In this document: in pieces, positions 55,402 to 64,000 of the stretch
How positions within the stretch are numbered: the stretch's first letter is position 1
How the letters are laid out: every line of letters starts with the position of its first letter
From: Planctomycetota bacterium
Lineage (GTDB): Bacteria > Planctomycetota > Phycisphaerae > WQYP01
Direction: 5' to 3'
DNA: 64,000 nucleotides
Assembly: GCA_021800165.1 (NCBI GenBank)
Contig: JAJYZF010000001.1
Coordinates: 1 to 64,000, forward strand
The notes under the pieces: model-generated
The model's input: only the letters and a program-made list of their open reading frames with translations
Database searches by the model: none
What the model was told of the DNA's origin: nothing
Program-made: the position numbers and the translations under genes

Positions 55402-56486
55402 AACGTTTTACCGGCTTTATGATTACTGTTCTGGCGCTGGCGGCGGGAATTGCCATCGGCTACGCCTTGGCGAGATGGGGAAAGCCATCCCGCGGCGGTG
55501 CCAGCGACGGCGGCACAAAGCATTCCAGCGCCGTGGCCAGCGTGCAAACCGTATCCATCCGCCTTGGAAAAATCACCCGAGCCGTCGGGGTTTACGGCAA
55601 AGTGACGGCGAATCGTGGATTGGAAAAAAGCGTTTCGGTGGCTTTTGAATCACGTGTGCTCAAGGTCTTCGTGATCGAGAATCAAAGAGTCAAGGCGGGC
55701 CAGCCTTTGCTGCAAATTCAGGCCAGCCCGGCGGAGCGTTTGAAGCTCGCCGAGGCGGCCAACGAGGTGCAGATTACCCAGGCCCAGCTACGCCTGACTC
55801 AAAGCAAATTCCATCTTCAATTGGCCACGCGCGCGGATCTGGCCACCGCCCGCCACGCCCTGGCCATCGCCTCCCTGAAACTCGCCCAACTGCGCCGCCT
55901 GGGAGTGGGAACCGTGACGACGCTGCGGGCCCCGGAGACGGCCACCGTGGCCGAGGTGGCCGCGATTCCCGGCGCGCTGGAACCACGCGGGACCCCGCTG
56001 GTGAATTTACTGTCCCAAAGCGCGATCATGGTGGTATTAAAGGTACTGCCGCCAGAGGTGCGGCACCTGCGCGTCGGGCAAAACCTTACGCTCTCCATCG
56101 CCACCCAGGACGCGGCCATCCATGAGATCGGAACCATCCGTATGATCGCCGGACGGGTTGATCCCCACAGCGGCTTTGTGAACGTGTATGTAACACCGCG
56201 TCAGGCGGCGAACCTGCTGATCGGCGACTACGCTTCCAGCAGGATACCCATCGCCGCAAGCATCGGATTCATCGTGCCACACTCGGCCGTGCTGCCGTGC
56301 CGTGAAGGCGAATGTCTGTTTACCGTGAAAGGCAGGCACGCCGTTGAGCACCTTGTGCGAAAAGGAGTGTCTAACGACCGCGAGGTGGAGGTGCTGGCAC
56401 CTAACTTGCGTGTCGGCGAGCCGGTGGTGATCAGGGGCAATGGGGTTCTGACCAATGGCATGACCGTCGTGGTGAGGAATAAATGA
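55398..56486 (+). CDS. RND efflux membrane fusion protein (HlyD/CusB family)
   Basis: 362 residues. An N-terminal anchor (FMITVLALAAGIAIGYAL) is followed by beta-barrel and lipoyl-like segments with the GKVTANRGLEKSVSVAFESRV and IENQRVKAGQPLLQI pattern, a helical hairpin, and the C-terminal membrane-proximal domain. It bridges the inner-membrane pump and the outer-membrane channel. It is translated from an ATGA overlap with the channel gene and overlaps the pump gene by 4 bases. Confidence 0.9.
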   Translation: MKRFTGFMITVLALAAGIAIGYALARWGKPSRGGASDGGTKHSSAVASVQTVSIRLGKITRAVGVYGKVTANRGLEKSVSVAFESRVLKVFVIENQRVKAGQPLLQIQASPAERLKLAEAANEVQITQAQLRLTQSKFHLQLATRADLATARHALAIASLKLAQLRRLGVGTVTTLRAPETATVAEVAAIPGALEPRGTPLVNLLSQSAIMVVLKVLPPEVRHLRVGQNLTLSIATQDAAIHEIGTIRMIAGRVDPHSGFVNVYVTPRQAANLLIGDYASSRIPIAASIGFIVPHSAVLPCREGECLFTVKGRHAVEHLVRKGVSNDREVEVLAPNLRVGEPVVIRGNGVLTNGMTVVVRNK

Positions 56487-59400
56487 TGAACTTTAATGAA
56501 TGGATTCACCAGCACACCCGCTCGGTGATTTTCGTGATGGTGGTACTGGCCTTGGCGGGCACGCTGGCCGCTTTTATTCTGCCGGTGTCGCTGTTTCCGC
56601 GGGCAAGTTGGCCGCGAATTGAGATAACCGTCAACTCCGGCGACCGCACGGCGAAGATCATCGCGGTGCAGGTAACGTATCCGGTGGAAAAGGCCATTCG
56701 CGCAATTTTGGGTGTGCAGCGGGTTACGTCGACCACCAGCCGCGGCACCGCGGATATTTACGCTGAATTCGGCTGGGGAAAAAACATGGTTCAATCGCTA
56801 CTGCTGGTGCAGTCGGCGGTCAACAATGTGTTGCCGTCTCTGCCGGCCGGCACCACCGCCGTGGTCCGACTGCGCAACCCGACGAATTATCAGGTGATCA
56901 GCTACAGCCTCACCTCTTCGCGGATATCGCCGTCGCGTTTGCGGCGTATTGCGCGGTACCAGATACGGCCGTTACTGCTGGGGATCAAGGGGGTGGCCAG
57001 AGTGGGAGTGGAAGGCGGACAAACCCGGGAATTTCACGTCGTGATAAACCCAGCCGAGCTGGCCGCCCACAAGCTCACCATCAACGACGTCACCCGCGCC
57101 GTGGCGGCCAACAATGTCTTCAAAACCGTCGGAAAAATGGAGGATCACGACAAGCTCTATCTCGTGGTGGCGGATTCGCGGTTTCACGATGCGCAACAAA
57201 TCGGTCGAATTGCGATCACCGCCGTTGGCGGCGGCATCGTGCATCTGCGCGACGTGGCCCACGTGGAGGCATCGTACGCGCCGGTCTGGACACGCGCCAC
57301 CGCCAACGGCCAACCTGCCGTGCTGGTTAACGTTTACGAGCAACCCAGCGGCAACACCGTCAAAATCATCAGCCAGACCCGCGCCGTGATCGCCCGGATC
57401 CAACACAAATTGCCCTCTGGTACCGTGGTTAACCTCTGGTACAACCAAGGCTCCATTCTCACGGAATCGGCGATCAGTGTCCGCGACGCGGTGCTGGTGG
57501 GGCTGGTGATGGCCGTGTTGGTGCTGCTGGTATTTTTGCGCAACTGGAAAATTACGATCCTGGCCACCCTGGTGGTTCCCGCCGCCCTGACCACGACGGT
57601 GTTGCTGCTGCACTTATTTAACATGAGCTTCAACATTATGACGCTCGGAGGGATGGCCGCGGCCGTCGGTTTGATTATCGACGATGCCATCGTGATGATC
57701 GAGCACATTATGCGCCGGGTTGGTGAGAGCGGCGGAACCTATCGCCAGAAGATCATCAGCGCCAGCGGTGAATTCACCCGTCCGCTGGCGGGTTCCTCCG
57801 CTTCGACCATCATCATCTTTGCGCCTTTGGCGTTCTGGTCGAGTCTGGTGGGGGAATTTTTCAAGGCGCTGTCGCTGACCATGGCGGCGGCGTTACTGGT
57901 GTCATTTCTCCTATCCTGGCTGGTGTTGCCGGTGCTGGCTACGAAAATGCTCAATGAAAGAGACGCCATACCTCATAAGCCGGGCTGGCTGACCCGCACC
58001 ATTCATTCCAGCTATGAATGGATGATGCGGCATCTGATTTCCCGGCCGGCGCTGGTGCTGTTGTTGATAGTCCCGGTGCTGGCGTTGGGCTATGTGGCCT
58101 ATCAGCATGTCGGCAGTGGCTTTATGCCGGACATGGATGAGGGCGGGTTTAGCATGTTTTACATCGCGCCATCCGGTGGATCGCTCACGCAAACCGATCA
58201 ACTGCTTCGCCAGGTGGGGCGAATCCTGCGGACCAACCCTTATGTGGCCACCTATTCGCGCCGCACCGGCATGCAGCTCGGCGGCAGCCTGACCGAGTCG
58301 TACAAGGGCGACTATTACGTGCAACTCAAGCCCTTCCCGCGGCCGCCGATTGAGGCGGTCATGGCCAGCATCGCGCGCGATATTCACCACCGGGTGCCGG
58401 GCCTTTACGTTGATCCCGAACAGCTCATGCAGGACCAGATTGGTGATCTGACCGCGGTACCGCAGCCGATCCGCGTGGAGATATTTTCCGACCACCAGAG
58501 CGTTCTGGACCGCCAGGCCCGCAAAGTGCTCGCGGCCATTGAAACCGTGCCGGGCGTGGCCGATGCCCGCAGTGGCGTGGTGCTGGCCGGCGATTCGCTG
58601 TATGTCAAAATCAACTCGGTGGCGGCCGCGATTCACGGCATGACGCCACAACGCGTCGCACGATTCATCCGGGAGTACGTTTACGGCGTGGTGGCCACCA
58701 CTATTCGGCGCGGGCCGCAGATGATCGGCGTAAGGGTTTGGGCACCGGCCGATGAACGGCGCACCGTCGCGGATCTGCAAAAGCTCCGACTGCGGGCACC
58801 AAACGGCCGGCAATTCGCCCTAGGCCAGGTCGCTCAGGTCCAGATCCGCTCTGGTGAGCAGGAAATCGATCACATCAACCTCAAGCGGATGATCGCGGTA
58901 ACAGCGCGAATTCACGGCCGGGATATGGGATCCACCATGGCCCAGGTAAAAAAAGTCCTGAATCGCCCGGGGCTGTTTCCCAAAGGCGTGTATTACCGGC
59001 TTGGCGGACTTTATCATCAGCAACAAATCGCCTTTCGCGGGCTGCTGGTGGTCATGCTCGGCGGCGTGCTGTTGGTGTTTTTGCTGCTGCTGTTTTTGTA
59101 TGAAAGCTTTGGCGCAGCGCTGGCCATGATGGTTATTCCGCTGCTGACGTTGGCGTGTGTATTCATCGGGCTGTGGCTCACCCACACCCAACTCAATATT
59201 TCCTCCATGATGGGCATGACGATGGTAGTGGGCATTGTTACAGAGGTAACTATTTTCTATTATTCGGAGTACCACGAACTGCGGGATCATGAGCACGGCA
59301 TGCGCCGGCTGATTCAGGCCGGCGTAAACCGGATGCGACCTATCGCCATGACCACCATCGCCGCCATTCTTGCCCTGTCGCCGTTGGCGCTGGTGCTAAG

Positions 59401-59518
59401 CCCCGGCGCGGCCATGCAACAACCGCTGGCCATTGCCATCATCAGCGGGCTCATGGTGCAAATGCCGCTGACCCTGCTGGTATTGCCGGTCCTGCTGGGA
59501 TTCCGGCATGAGCATTGA
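56483..59518 (+). CDS. RND family efflux pump, inner-membrane subunit
   Basis: 1011 residues with twelve predicted transmembrane helices and two large periplasmic loops. The TM4 segment AVGLIIDDAIVMIEHIMRR carries the two adjacent Asp of the proton relay. The first loop has LLLVQSAVNNVLPSLPAGT and the second has typical porter subdomains. It exports toxic compounds using the proton gradient. HME (metal) and HAE (drug) types were weighed. The DDA relay is drug-pump-like, while the Cys/His-rich protein upstream suggests metal, so the substrate is left open. It is the last gene of the operon. Confidence 0.92.
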   Translation: MMNFNEWIHQHTRSVIFVMVVLALAGTLAAFILPVSLFPRASWPRIEITVNSGDRTAKIIAVQVTYPVEKAIRAILGVQRVTSTTSRGTADIYAEFGWGKNMVQSLLLVQSAVNNVLPSLPAGTTAVVRLRNPTNYQVISYSLTSSRISPSRLRRIARYQIRPLLLGIKGVARVGVEGGQTREFHVVINPAELAAHKLTINDVTRAVAANNVFKTVGKMEDHDKLYLVVADSRFHDAQQIGRIAITAVGGGIVHLRDVAHVEASYAPVWTRATANGQPAVLVNVYEQPSGNTVKIISQTRAVIARIQHKLPSGTVVNLWYNQGSILTESAISVRDAVLVGLVMAVLVLLVFLRNWKITILATLVVPAALTTTVLLLHLFNMSFNIMTLGGMAAAVGLIIDDAIVMIEHIMRRVGESGGTYRQKIISASGEFTRPLAGSSASTIIIFAPLAFWSSLVGEFFKALSLTMAAALLVSFLLSWLVLPVLATKMLNERDAIPHKPGWLTRTIHSSYEWMMRHLISRPALVLLLIVPVLALGYVAYQHVGSGFMPDMDEGGFSMFYIAPSGGSLTQTDQLLRQVGRILRTNPYVATYSRRTGMQLGGSLTESYKGDYYVQLKPFPRPPIEAVMASIARDIHHRVPGLYVDPEQLMQDQIGDLTAVPQPIRVEIFSDHQSVLDRQARKVLAAIETVPGVADARSGVVLAGDSLYVKINSVAAAIHGMTPQRVARFIREYVYGVVATTIRRGPQMIGVRVWAPADERRTVADLQKLRLRAPNGRQFALGQVAQVQIRSGEQEIDHINLKRMIAVTARIHGRDMGSTMAQVKKVLNRPGLFPKGVYYRLGGLYHQQQIAFRGLLVVMLGGVLLVFLLLLFLYESFGAALAMMVIPLLTLACVFIGLWLTHTQLNISSMMGMTMVVGIVTEVTIFYYSEYHELRDHEHGMRRLIQAGVNRMRPIAMTTIAAILALSPLALVLSPGAAMQQPLAIAIISGLMVQMPLTLLVLPVLLGFRHEH

Positions 59519-59984
59519 TCGCACGCCAGGTGCGGTTTCCCACATTGAGTACGGGAATGACCCGCACATGAAGCAGGGACAGCGCGCCTGATCTGTGATT
59601 ATGCGCCGCCGCTGTGTCGGGTGTGGCGAAGGGCGGTTCTGGCGCATGCGTGATGTCTGCGGCGGCGTATGCCTATCGCCCGGAGCACCGGCACCGCGCC
59701 TCCACATCTTTTTCAGGATGGTTTCACTTCAAGTCGTCGAGGGGCTCTGTGATAATGTCGGCGGACGGCTACTTCTTATATGAACCGCCAAGGCGGATTT
59801 TCGGAACGTCTGGCCTCCATGGGACTCCATGGGATGGGAACTCTGGGCAGCCAGGGACGCAACCTCGATCGCGCCGGTTCGCCAAGCGCACCGTTGGCCA
59901 TGGTGTAAGATGGGATGGCGGTTGTGGTTCGTCGCAAACGACGTTGACCAGACTCATGGCCGTGCGATGGTGGGCTGTTGCCGT
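59519..59984. other. Intergenic region after the RND operon
   Basis: No supported gene. A 62-codon frame starting near 59595 has CxxC pairs (CVGCGE, CGGVC), but no ribosome site or homology was found. CCATGGGA occurs twice with 2 bases between, near 59817-59834. The sequence looks degraded. Confidence 0.4.
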
Positions 59985-61115
59985 TTACCCCAAATGTGAC
60001 CGCAGCCAGGCGAAAGCAAGCGCCTGCATCCGCGGGTCAAAACAGTGGGGTACGGGGAAAAACCGCCCCACATAATTTTGGGCGGCTGCGGCGCTGCGGT
60101 AATGCTGCCGCAGAACCTGATGCGCCGCCCGCATTCCGGAGAGAGGAAACAATTCATCACGCGAAGCATATTGCACCATCAACGGAGAGGGTGCCCGACA
60201 GGCGGCTAAGTCCGGCCAGTCGCCCACCCGACTTAGGCCCGGCGGCCAGAACATCCACGTATGGTATTTTACATGCGTATCCACCATCGGCTGGTAGCGG
60301 CTCATCATGCCCACAATAACCGTCGCATGAATGTGGTTGCAGGTGGCCTGCAGCAGCGCCGCGCGGCAGCCACCGCCCGAAAGCCCCACACAGCCGATGC
60401 GCTGCGCCGCGACATCATCCCGCGAGCGCAGATAGTTTACCGCCACGCGATCTTCATAACTTACCATCGCCGCCAACGTGGTGCCCAGCAGCGTGCAGTA
60501 CTTTTCCACCACGTGTTCATGTTCGGCGGCGGCCTGGTTGTACGTGCGAATTGCCGCCCGGGTGACGGGAAAGGTTTTCCGGTGGTGCTGGAGGGCCTTG
60601 GCACGTATCCACAGAGGCATGGCGGAAAGCGGGAAGCGCCGACTTCCCCAGAGAAACACGTCCGGCACCAGCACCACAAAGCCCTGTTCGGCCAAGGCAT
60701 TGGCGTAGGCCCGTCCGCCGTAGAACACGCGGCGAAAAGCCTGCAAAAATGGAGCCGGACCGCCCGGGCCATCCGCAATTTTCTCCTTGCCGTAGTATTT
60801 GAATCCGCCATGATCATGTAGGGCAACGATCGCCGGCAACCGCCGGCCGGGCGCGTGGCGGGGCCGCAGCAGCCAGGCGCGGGTGCGGGGGCCATAACCC
60901 ACCGACCAGGAGATCTCTTCACCGATGACGCGGGGCGTTTGCCATTGTGCATCAATCGTGGGAGCCTGGGGTTTTTCATCTCCGATGGAAAAATCCAACA
61001 CTTGGCGCACGATTCGTCGGGCGGTTGTTCCCGGCGGCAAAGACGGAAAAAGAGCATGGGCGGCTTTTGCGCCGGCCACCCAATCGCTGTATGGGCCGAG
61101 ATCCTGGTAAAGCAT
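59985..61115 (-). CDS. Alpha/beta hydrolase (esterase-like)
   Basis: About 376 residues with a serine nucleophile in GLSGGG, a candidate acid Asp in YASRDELFP and a His in FPVPHCFD near the C-terminus. The oxyanion-side motif ALHDHGGFK precedes it. The architecture resembles acetyl-xylan-esterase or dienelactone-hydrolase-type enzymes encoded by planctomycetes. No signal peptide was seen. The ATG at 61115 with AAGGA 9 bases upstream was preferred to the TTG one codon earlier. Substrate unknown. Confidence 0.8.
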   Translation of the reverse strand: MLYQDLGPYSDWVAGAKAAHALFPSLPPGTTARRIVRQVLDFSIGDEKPQAPTIDAQWQTPRVIGEEISWSVGYGPRTRAWLLRPRHAPGRRLPAIVALHDHGGFKYYGKEKIADGPGGPAPFLQAFRRVFYGGRAYANALAEQGFVVLVPDVFLWGSRRFPLSAMPLWIRAKALQHHRKTFPVTRAAIRTYNQAAAEHEHVVEKYCTLLGTTLAAMVSYEDRVAVNYLRSRDDVAAQRIGCVGLSGGGCRAALLQATCNHIHATVIVGMMSRYQPMVDTHVKYHTWMFWPPGLSRVGDWPDLAACRAPSPLMVQYASRDELFPLSGMRAAHQVLRQHYRSAAAAQNYVGRFFPVPHCFDPRMQALAFAWLRSHLG

Positions 61116-61563
61116 CAAAAACGTCCTTCAAGGTGCCCATGCCGGTGAAGAAAAGTTTTGACCCCTGGCGGGTCGCTTGATCGCACGGGCAAGCCGGGGC
61201 AATTGTAACCACTTGGCAAAGTGCATGTAAGGCCGCAAAAAACCCTGGGGCCGGCCTCCGCCTTCCGCCGGCTGCGGCACAATTGACGCTAATTGCCGTC
61301 GGTGCCGACGAGGCGGGGATGTTGGCGGCTCAAAGTCGATCGGCGACCCGCTTATCGTATACAATTCCGTCAATGATTAAAATAGAAACGCCCGCTGGCC
61401 GCAGCGGGATGGGCTAGATGAACAGGTTTGGAGTCGCCGTTTTTCATTGGGGATCCGCCTGAACGGAACCATCGCTGGCTTCGGCATGCACCAAGAAGAT
61501 AGCGGAGCGCTCACATTTCCAGGAATCTTCGGGTATTCTAACGGATCGAAAGGAACGCAGGCC
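61116..61563. other. Intergenic region before the ATPase/DUF4276 pair
   Basis: No gene is supported. A hairpin CCCGCTG-GCCG-CAGCGGG (61391-61408) lies in it; on the minus strand it is followed by a T-rich stretch. The ATPase frame extends upstream to 61447 but those residues are not family-like. Divergent promoters are expected. Confidence 0.4.
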
Positions 61564-62751
61564 ATGAAACTTGAATCTCTTAAGCTCAAGAACTTCAAGG
61601 CATTCAAAAATGCTGAGCTTAAAAATATTCCACGCATGTGCGTGCTGGTTGGAGCCAACGGCACCGGCAAGTCCACGCTGCTTAGTGTGTTTGGCTTCCT
61701 GAAGGATGCCCTTACCGACGATGTGCCCATCGCTCTTACCCGTCTTGGTGGCAGCCGCGGCTTTCAAGAAGTACGCAGCCGCAACGCCTCTGGCCCGATC
61801 GAAATTGAATTGAAATTTCGTCAGGAGGAGGGCTCGCCTTTAATAACCTATTCGCTCGCGATTGATGAGGTTGGCGGCAAGCCGTCAGTGGCGCGCGAAG
61901 TGCTCAAGTACCGCCGCGGCAGCAGGGGGAAGCCCTGGCATTTTCTGGATTTTGCCAACGGCGAAGGGACCGCTGTCACCAATGAGCCTGAAAGTGTAAC
62001 GACGGAAAGTGAACTCATCCGCGAAACCCAAACGCTTAAATCGCCCGATACGCTTGCCATCCGGGGTTTGGCGCAGTTCAAAAAGTTTCCGGCCGCGATG
62101 GCTTTGGGTGAGCTTATATCCAACTGGCATATCTCCGATTTTCATATCCAGCGGGCCAGGCCCGAGCAGGAGGCCGGCCACGCCGAACATCTCTCCAAGG
62201 AAGGAGAAAATTTGGCCTTGGTGACAGAGTTTCTCTACAAGCGTCATCGGGATGTTTTTGATAAGATTATTGATCGCCTCAAACATCGCGTTCCGGGCGT
62301 TACTCAAGTGGACGCAAAGACCACCGAAGAAGGGCGGGTTCTATTACGGTTTATGGATGGAGCCTTCACCGACCCTTTTCTCGCTCGCCACGTTTCGGAT
62401 GGAACCATCAAGATGCTGGCGTACCTCATCATCCTTTACGATCCTAAGCCACATCCTCTGCTGTGCGTCGAGGAGCCCGAAAACCATTTATACCCAACGC
62501 TACTGGCGGAGCTAGCCGAGGAGTTCCGGGACTATGCGCGCCGAGGCGGGCAGGTTTTTATCTCAACACATTCTCCGGACTTTCTCAATGCATGCCGGCT
62601 TGAAGAGGTTTTCTGGCTGGTAAAGGACCAAGGATATACATTCGTCAAACGTGCCTCCGCCGACCAGCAAATCGTGGATTACGTGAGTGCCGGTGATAAG
62701 CTGGGTTACCTTTGGAAGCAGAGCTTTTTCGAAGGGGCAGCCCCGCAATGA
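61564..62751 (+). CDS. ABC/OLD-like AAA ATPase of a predicted defence pair
   Basis: 395 residues. An ABC-type ATPase of the AAA_21/OLD kind: Walker A GANGTGKS (30-37), an SDGTIKMLAYL signature-like stretch, Walker B LLCVEEPENHLYP, and a His-switch THSPDF. OLD and PARIS (AriA) ATPases sense phage and control a nuclease partner. Here a DUF4276 gene overlaps by 4 bases, exactly the layout of such two-gene systems. The ATG at 61564 has AAAGG upstream. An exact match to a named system cannot be claimed from sequence alone. Confidence 0.82.
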   Translation: MKLESLKLKNFKAFKNAELKNIPRMCVLVGANGTGKSTLLSVFGFLKDALTDDVPIALTRLGGSRGFQEVRSRNASGPIEIELKFRQEEGSPLITYSLAIDEVGGKPSVAREVLKYRRGSRGKPWHFLDFANGEGTAVTNEPESVTTESELIRETQTLKSPDTLAIRGLAQFKKFPAAMALGELISNWHISDFHIQRARPEQEAGHAEHLSKEGENLALVTEFLYKRHRDVFDKIIDRLKHRVPGVTQVDAKTTEEGRVLLRFMDGAFTDPFLARHVSDGTIKMLAYLIILYDPKPHPLLCVEEPENHLYPTLLAELAEEFRDYARRGGQVFISTHSPDFLNACRLEEVFWLVKDQGYTFVKRASADQQIVDYVSAGDKLGYLWKQSFFEGAAPQ

Positions 62752-63317
62752 GCGAACTGGTCTTTCTGCTGGAAGAGCAATCCGCCCGCGCGATGCTTAT
62801 GGGCCTTCTGCCACGCCTGTTGCCGGGAAACATCAACGTGCGGTACATCGTTTTCGAGGGCAAGAGTGACCTGGAAGGCCAGATGGTTCGCCGCTTGCGA
62901 GGGTACCGATCATCTGGCGCTCGATTCGTAATCCTGCGTGATCAGGATTCGGGCAATTGCAAGGAGGTTAAAGCCTCGCTGGTCGAAAAATGCCAACAGG
63001 CCGGGCGAAGCGCACTGGTTCGCATCGCCTGCCACGAGTTGGAAAGTTGGTACCTGGCCGATTTGGCCGCCGTTGGAAAGGGCCTGGACATTCCCAACCT
63101 CGCGCAGAAGCAGACCAAGGCGAAGTATCGGCGGCCGGATTCGCTGGCCAACGCCTGCCAAGAGTTGGAAAAGCTCACCCAGGGGTGCTATCAAACTGTC
63201 AGTGGTTCGCGCGCAATAGGCCCCCATCTTGACATCGACAGTCGCCGATCTGGAAGCTTCGCGGTGTTTGTTGACGGGATCGGGGAGATCGCGGCTCAGT
63301 TGGCAGGGCCAGGTTGA
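62748..63317 (+). CDS. DUF4276 TOPRIM-like protein, partner of the ATPase
   Basis: 189 residues. A Glu at the end of the first strand (LVFLLEE) and DQD at 65-67 in LRDQDSGN are placed like the acidic residues of TOPRIM nucleases. CHELESWYL (95-103), YRRPDS and the late SGSFAVFV are the DUF4276 pattern. By analogy with OLD-family nucleases and AriB of PARIS it is the likely effector, probably cutting nucleic acid on activation. It starts inside the stop of the ATPase gene (ATGA), so the pair is translationally coupled. Confidence 0.78.
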   Translation: MSELVFLLEEQSARAMLMGLLPRLLPGNINVRYIVFEGKSDLEGQMVRRLRGYRSSGARFVILRDQDSGNCKEVKASLVEKCQQAGRSALVRIACHELESWYLADLAAVGKGLDIPNLAQKQTKAKYRRPDSLANACQELEKLTQGCYQTVSGSRAIGPHLDIDSRRSGSFAVFVDGIGEIAAQLAGPG

Positions 63318-63768
63318 GCAGGTCTATGAGCCCGTCCAAGTAGTCGGCAATAAACGTGGTACGTCCTTTTAACACAAAGACTTACCTATTTTTACAATAA
63401 AATACTTAAGTCATTATTCTACATGAAGTTACGACTTTTGCCTGGCATTACTTGGACAGGCTTCCAGGGCAGTAGCGCGGGGCTGTTCGCCCTCCCTCGC
63501 CCCATTGTTAGCCCGCCCATTTATTGCGGGGGCGAAAATGGCCCCATTTAGCAGTCGCTTTCGTGGTGAACCGCCAACCGCCAGCGGGGAAATCTCAAAG
63601 CTGTGGTGGCGTTGTATTTTCACATCTGTGAATATGTCTTGTGGTCCAACCTCGTCGGCCTGATTTGGTAAAATGATATTAGAGGCCGTGGGTTCCTGGT
63701 GCCACTCGTTCGCATCTCGCAACGCGGGCTCGCGAGGCTCGGCCGTGTATTTAAAAAAGGACGTATAC
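63318..63768. other. AT-rich intergenic region
   Basis: No gene is supported. A clearly AT-rich stretch at about 63375-63425 contrasts with the flanks and may hold the promoter of the gene at 63769 or mark foreign DNA. An antisense frame of 115 codons (63429-63776) has no family features. Confidence 0.4.
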
Positions 63769-64000
63769 ATGAACACATGTGGACATACTCAAACCGAACG
63801 GAAGACTGCCGATTACCTGGTTCGGCACCTTCCAGAAATTATTAACAAGCACCCCGGCAGTGATGTCTTTTTTGAATCTGACGAGACGGGAGCCATCATC
63901 CAGCACACGTATGACGATGCGGTCGCTAAGGATTGGCAGCCGCGCAACGGGCCTTGTACAGTTCCGCAAATTTCAGATTATGTTTTCCTGGAGGATGGAA
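63769..64000 (+). CDS. Partial gene running off the right edge, unknown function
   Basis: An ATG at 63769 with GGA about 7-8 bases upstream opens a frame of at least 77 codons with no stop before the window ends, so the track did not list it. The product is soluble, acidic and His-containing (RKTADYLVRHLPEIINKHPGS). No family was recognised. Being next to the predicted defence pair it may be accessory too. Incomplete at its 3' end. Confidence 0.5.
   Translation, partial: MNTCGHTQTERKTADYLVRHLPEIINKHPGSDVFFESDETGAIIQHTYDDAVAKDWQPRNGPCTVPQISDYVFLEDG

Noticed and set aside
57911-58813. 300-codon minus-strand frame inside the RND pump gene
   Set aside because: Shadow frame; the plus strand has full pump homology throughout.
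59614-60075. 153-codon plus-strand frame after the RND operon
   Set aside because: Overlaps the hydrolase 3' end, has no ribosome site or domain, and the composition looks non-coding.
61391-61408. CCCGCTG/CAGCGGG hairpin as a terminator
   Set aside because: The T-rich side faces the minus strand, where no gene ends nearby, and the T-tract is interrupted. It is mentioned only as part of the intergenic description.
63429-63776. 115-codon minus-strand frame near the right edge
   Set aside because: No domain or ribosome site, and it overlaps the better-supported partial gene on the plus strand.
1-64000. CRISPR arrays, tRNA, rRNA, SRP RNA, RNase P RNA and riboswitches
   Set aside because: No regularly spaced direct repeats, T-loop (GGTTCRA) signatures in plausible context, or conserved RNA motifs were found by eye. 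A covariance search (Infernal, tRNAscan-SE) would be decisive.

Overview
The window looks like a chromosome segment of a planctomycete, most likely of the class Phycisphaerae. This is inferred, not proven. The grounds are a G+C-rich sequence, a PEP-CTERM sorted protein, a PurL with a fused PurS-like region, an NHLRC2-type thioredoxin/NHL protein, many secreted lineage-specific proteins with no recognisable family, and ribosomal genes scattered among unrelated genes. No rRNA, tRNA, CRISPR array or complete insertion sequence was seen.

Region by region. 0.4-1.3 kb: pyrD. 1.6-7.4 kb: a minus-strand operon of three secreted paralogues that together carry four copies of one module (helical HEAT-like part, STN-like motif block, beta-rich tail); this is the most clearly undescribed protein family here. 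7.7-8.6 kb: two small exported proteins. 9-11.2 kb: a MoxR ATPase/DUF58 pair. 11.5-15.1 kb: purL followed by an ASCH-domain gene. 15.2-17.1 kb: rplA-rplJ-rplL with a strong terminator and no rplK or rpoB beside it. 17.5-17.9 kb: a decayed RHH/PIN toxin-antitoxin locus. 18.3-21.8 kb: hisI, folE2, msrA, msrB and pgeF. 21.8-26.0 kb: a HAD phosphatase and three exported proteins, one a lipoprotein with an HExxH motif. 26.1-26.8 kb: fdxA-rpsR.

26.8-29.9 kb is accessory: an operator-like palindrome, a membrane KAP-type P-loop NTPase and a Phd-type antitoxin whose toxin is reduced to a stub. 29.9-43.7 kb: a family 2 glycosyltransferase, a CDF cation exporter, an acyl-CoA synthetase/GNAT fusion, a GT2/GT39 pair for polyprenyl-phosphate sugar transfer, a Tat-exported amidase, an aldo/keto reductase and a PEP-CTERM protein with its terminator. 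43.8-53.2 kb: the NHLRC2-like protein, an M16 pair (one catalytic, one degenerate), L-rhamnose isomerase, a nitroreductase, and an SQR-like flavoprotein followed by a 46-residue gene too short for the ORF track. 53.4-59.5 kb: a tripartite RND efflux operon preceded by a small Cys/His-rich exported protein. 60.0-61.1 kb: an alpha/beta hydrolase. 61.5-64 kb: an accessory end with an overlapping gene pair, an ABC-type ATPase and a DUF4276 TOPRIM-like protein. It has the architecture of an OLD/PARIS-like antiphage system and is the best candidate for a defence module. A further gene runs off the right edge.

Most genes are housekeeping metabolism (pyrimidine, purine, histidine, folate), translation and envelope functions. 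The accessory stretches (about 17.5, 27-30 and 61.5-64 kb) hold the defence-like and decayed mobile content. Short inverted and dispersed repeats sit at about 0.1, 1.5, 11.3, 18.1, 43.3 and 46.3 kb. All calls were made by reading the sequence; no database search was run.
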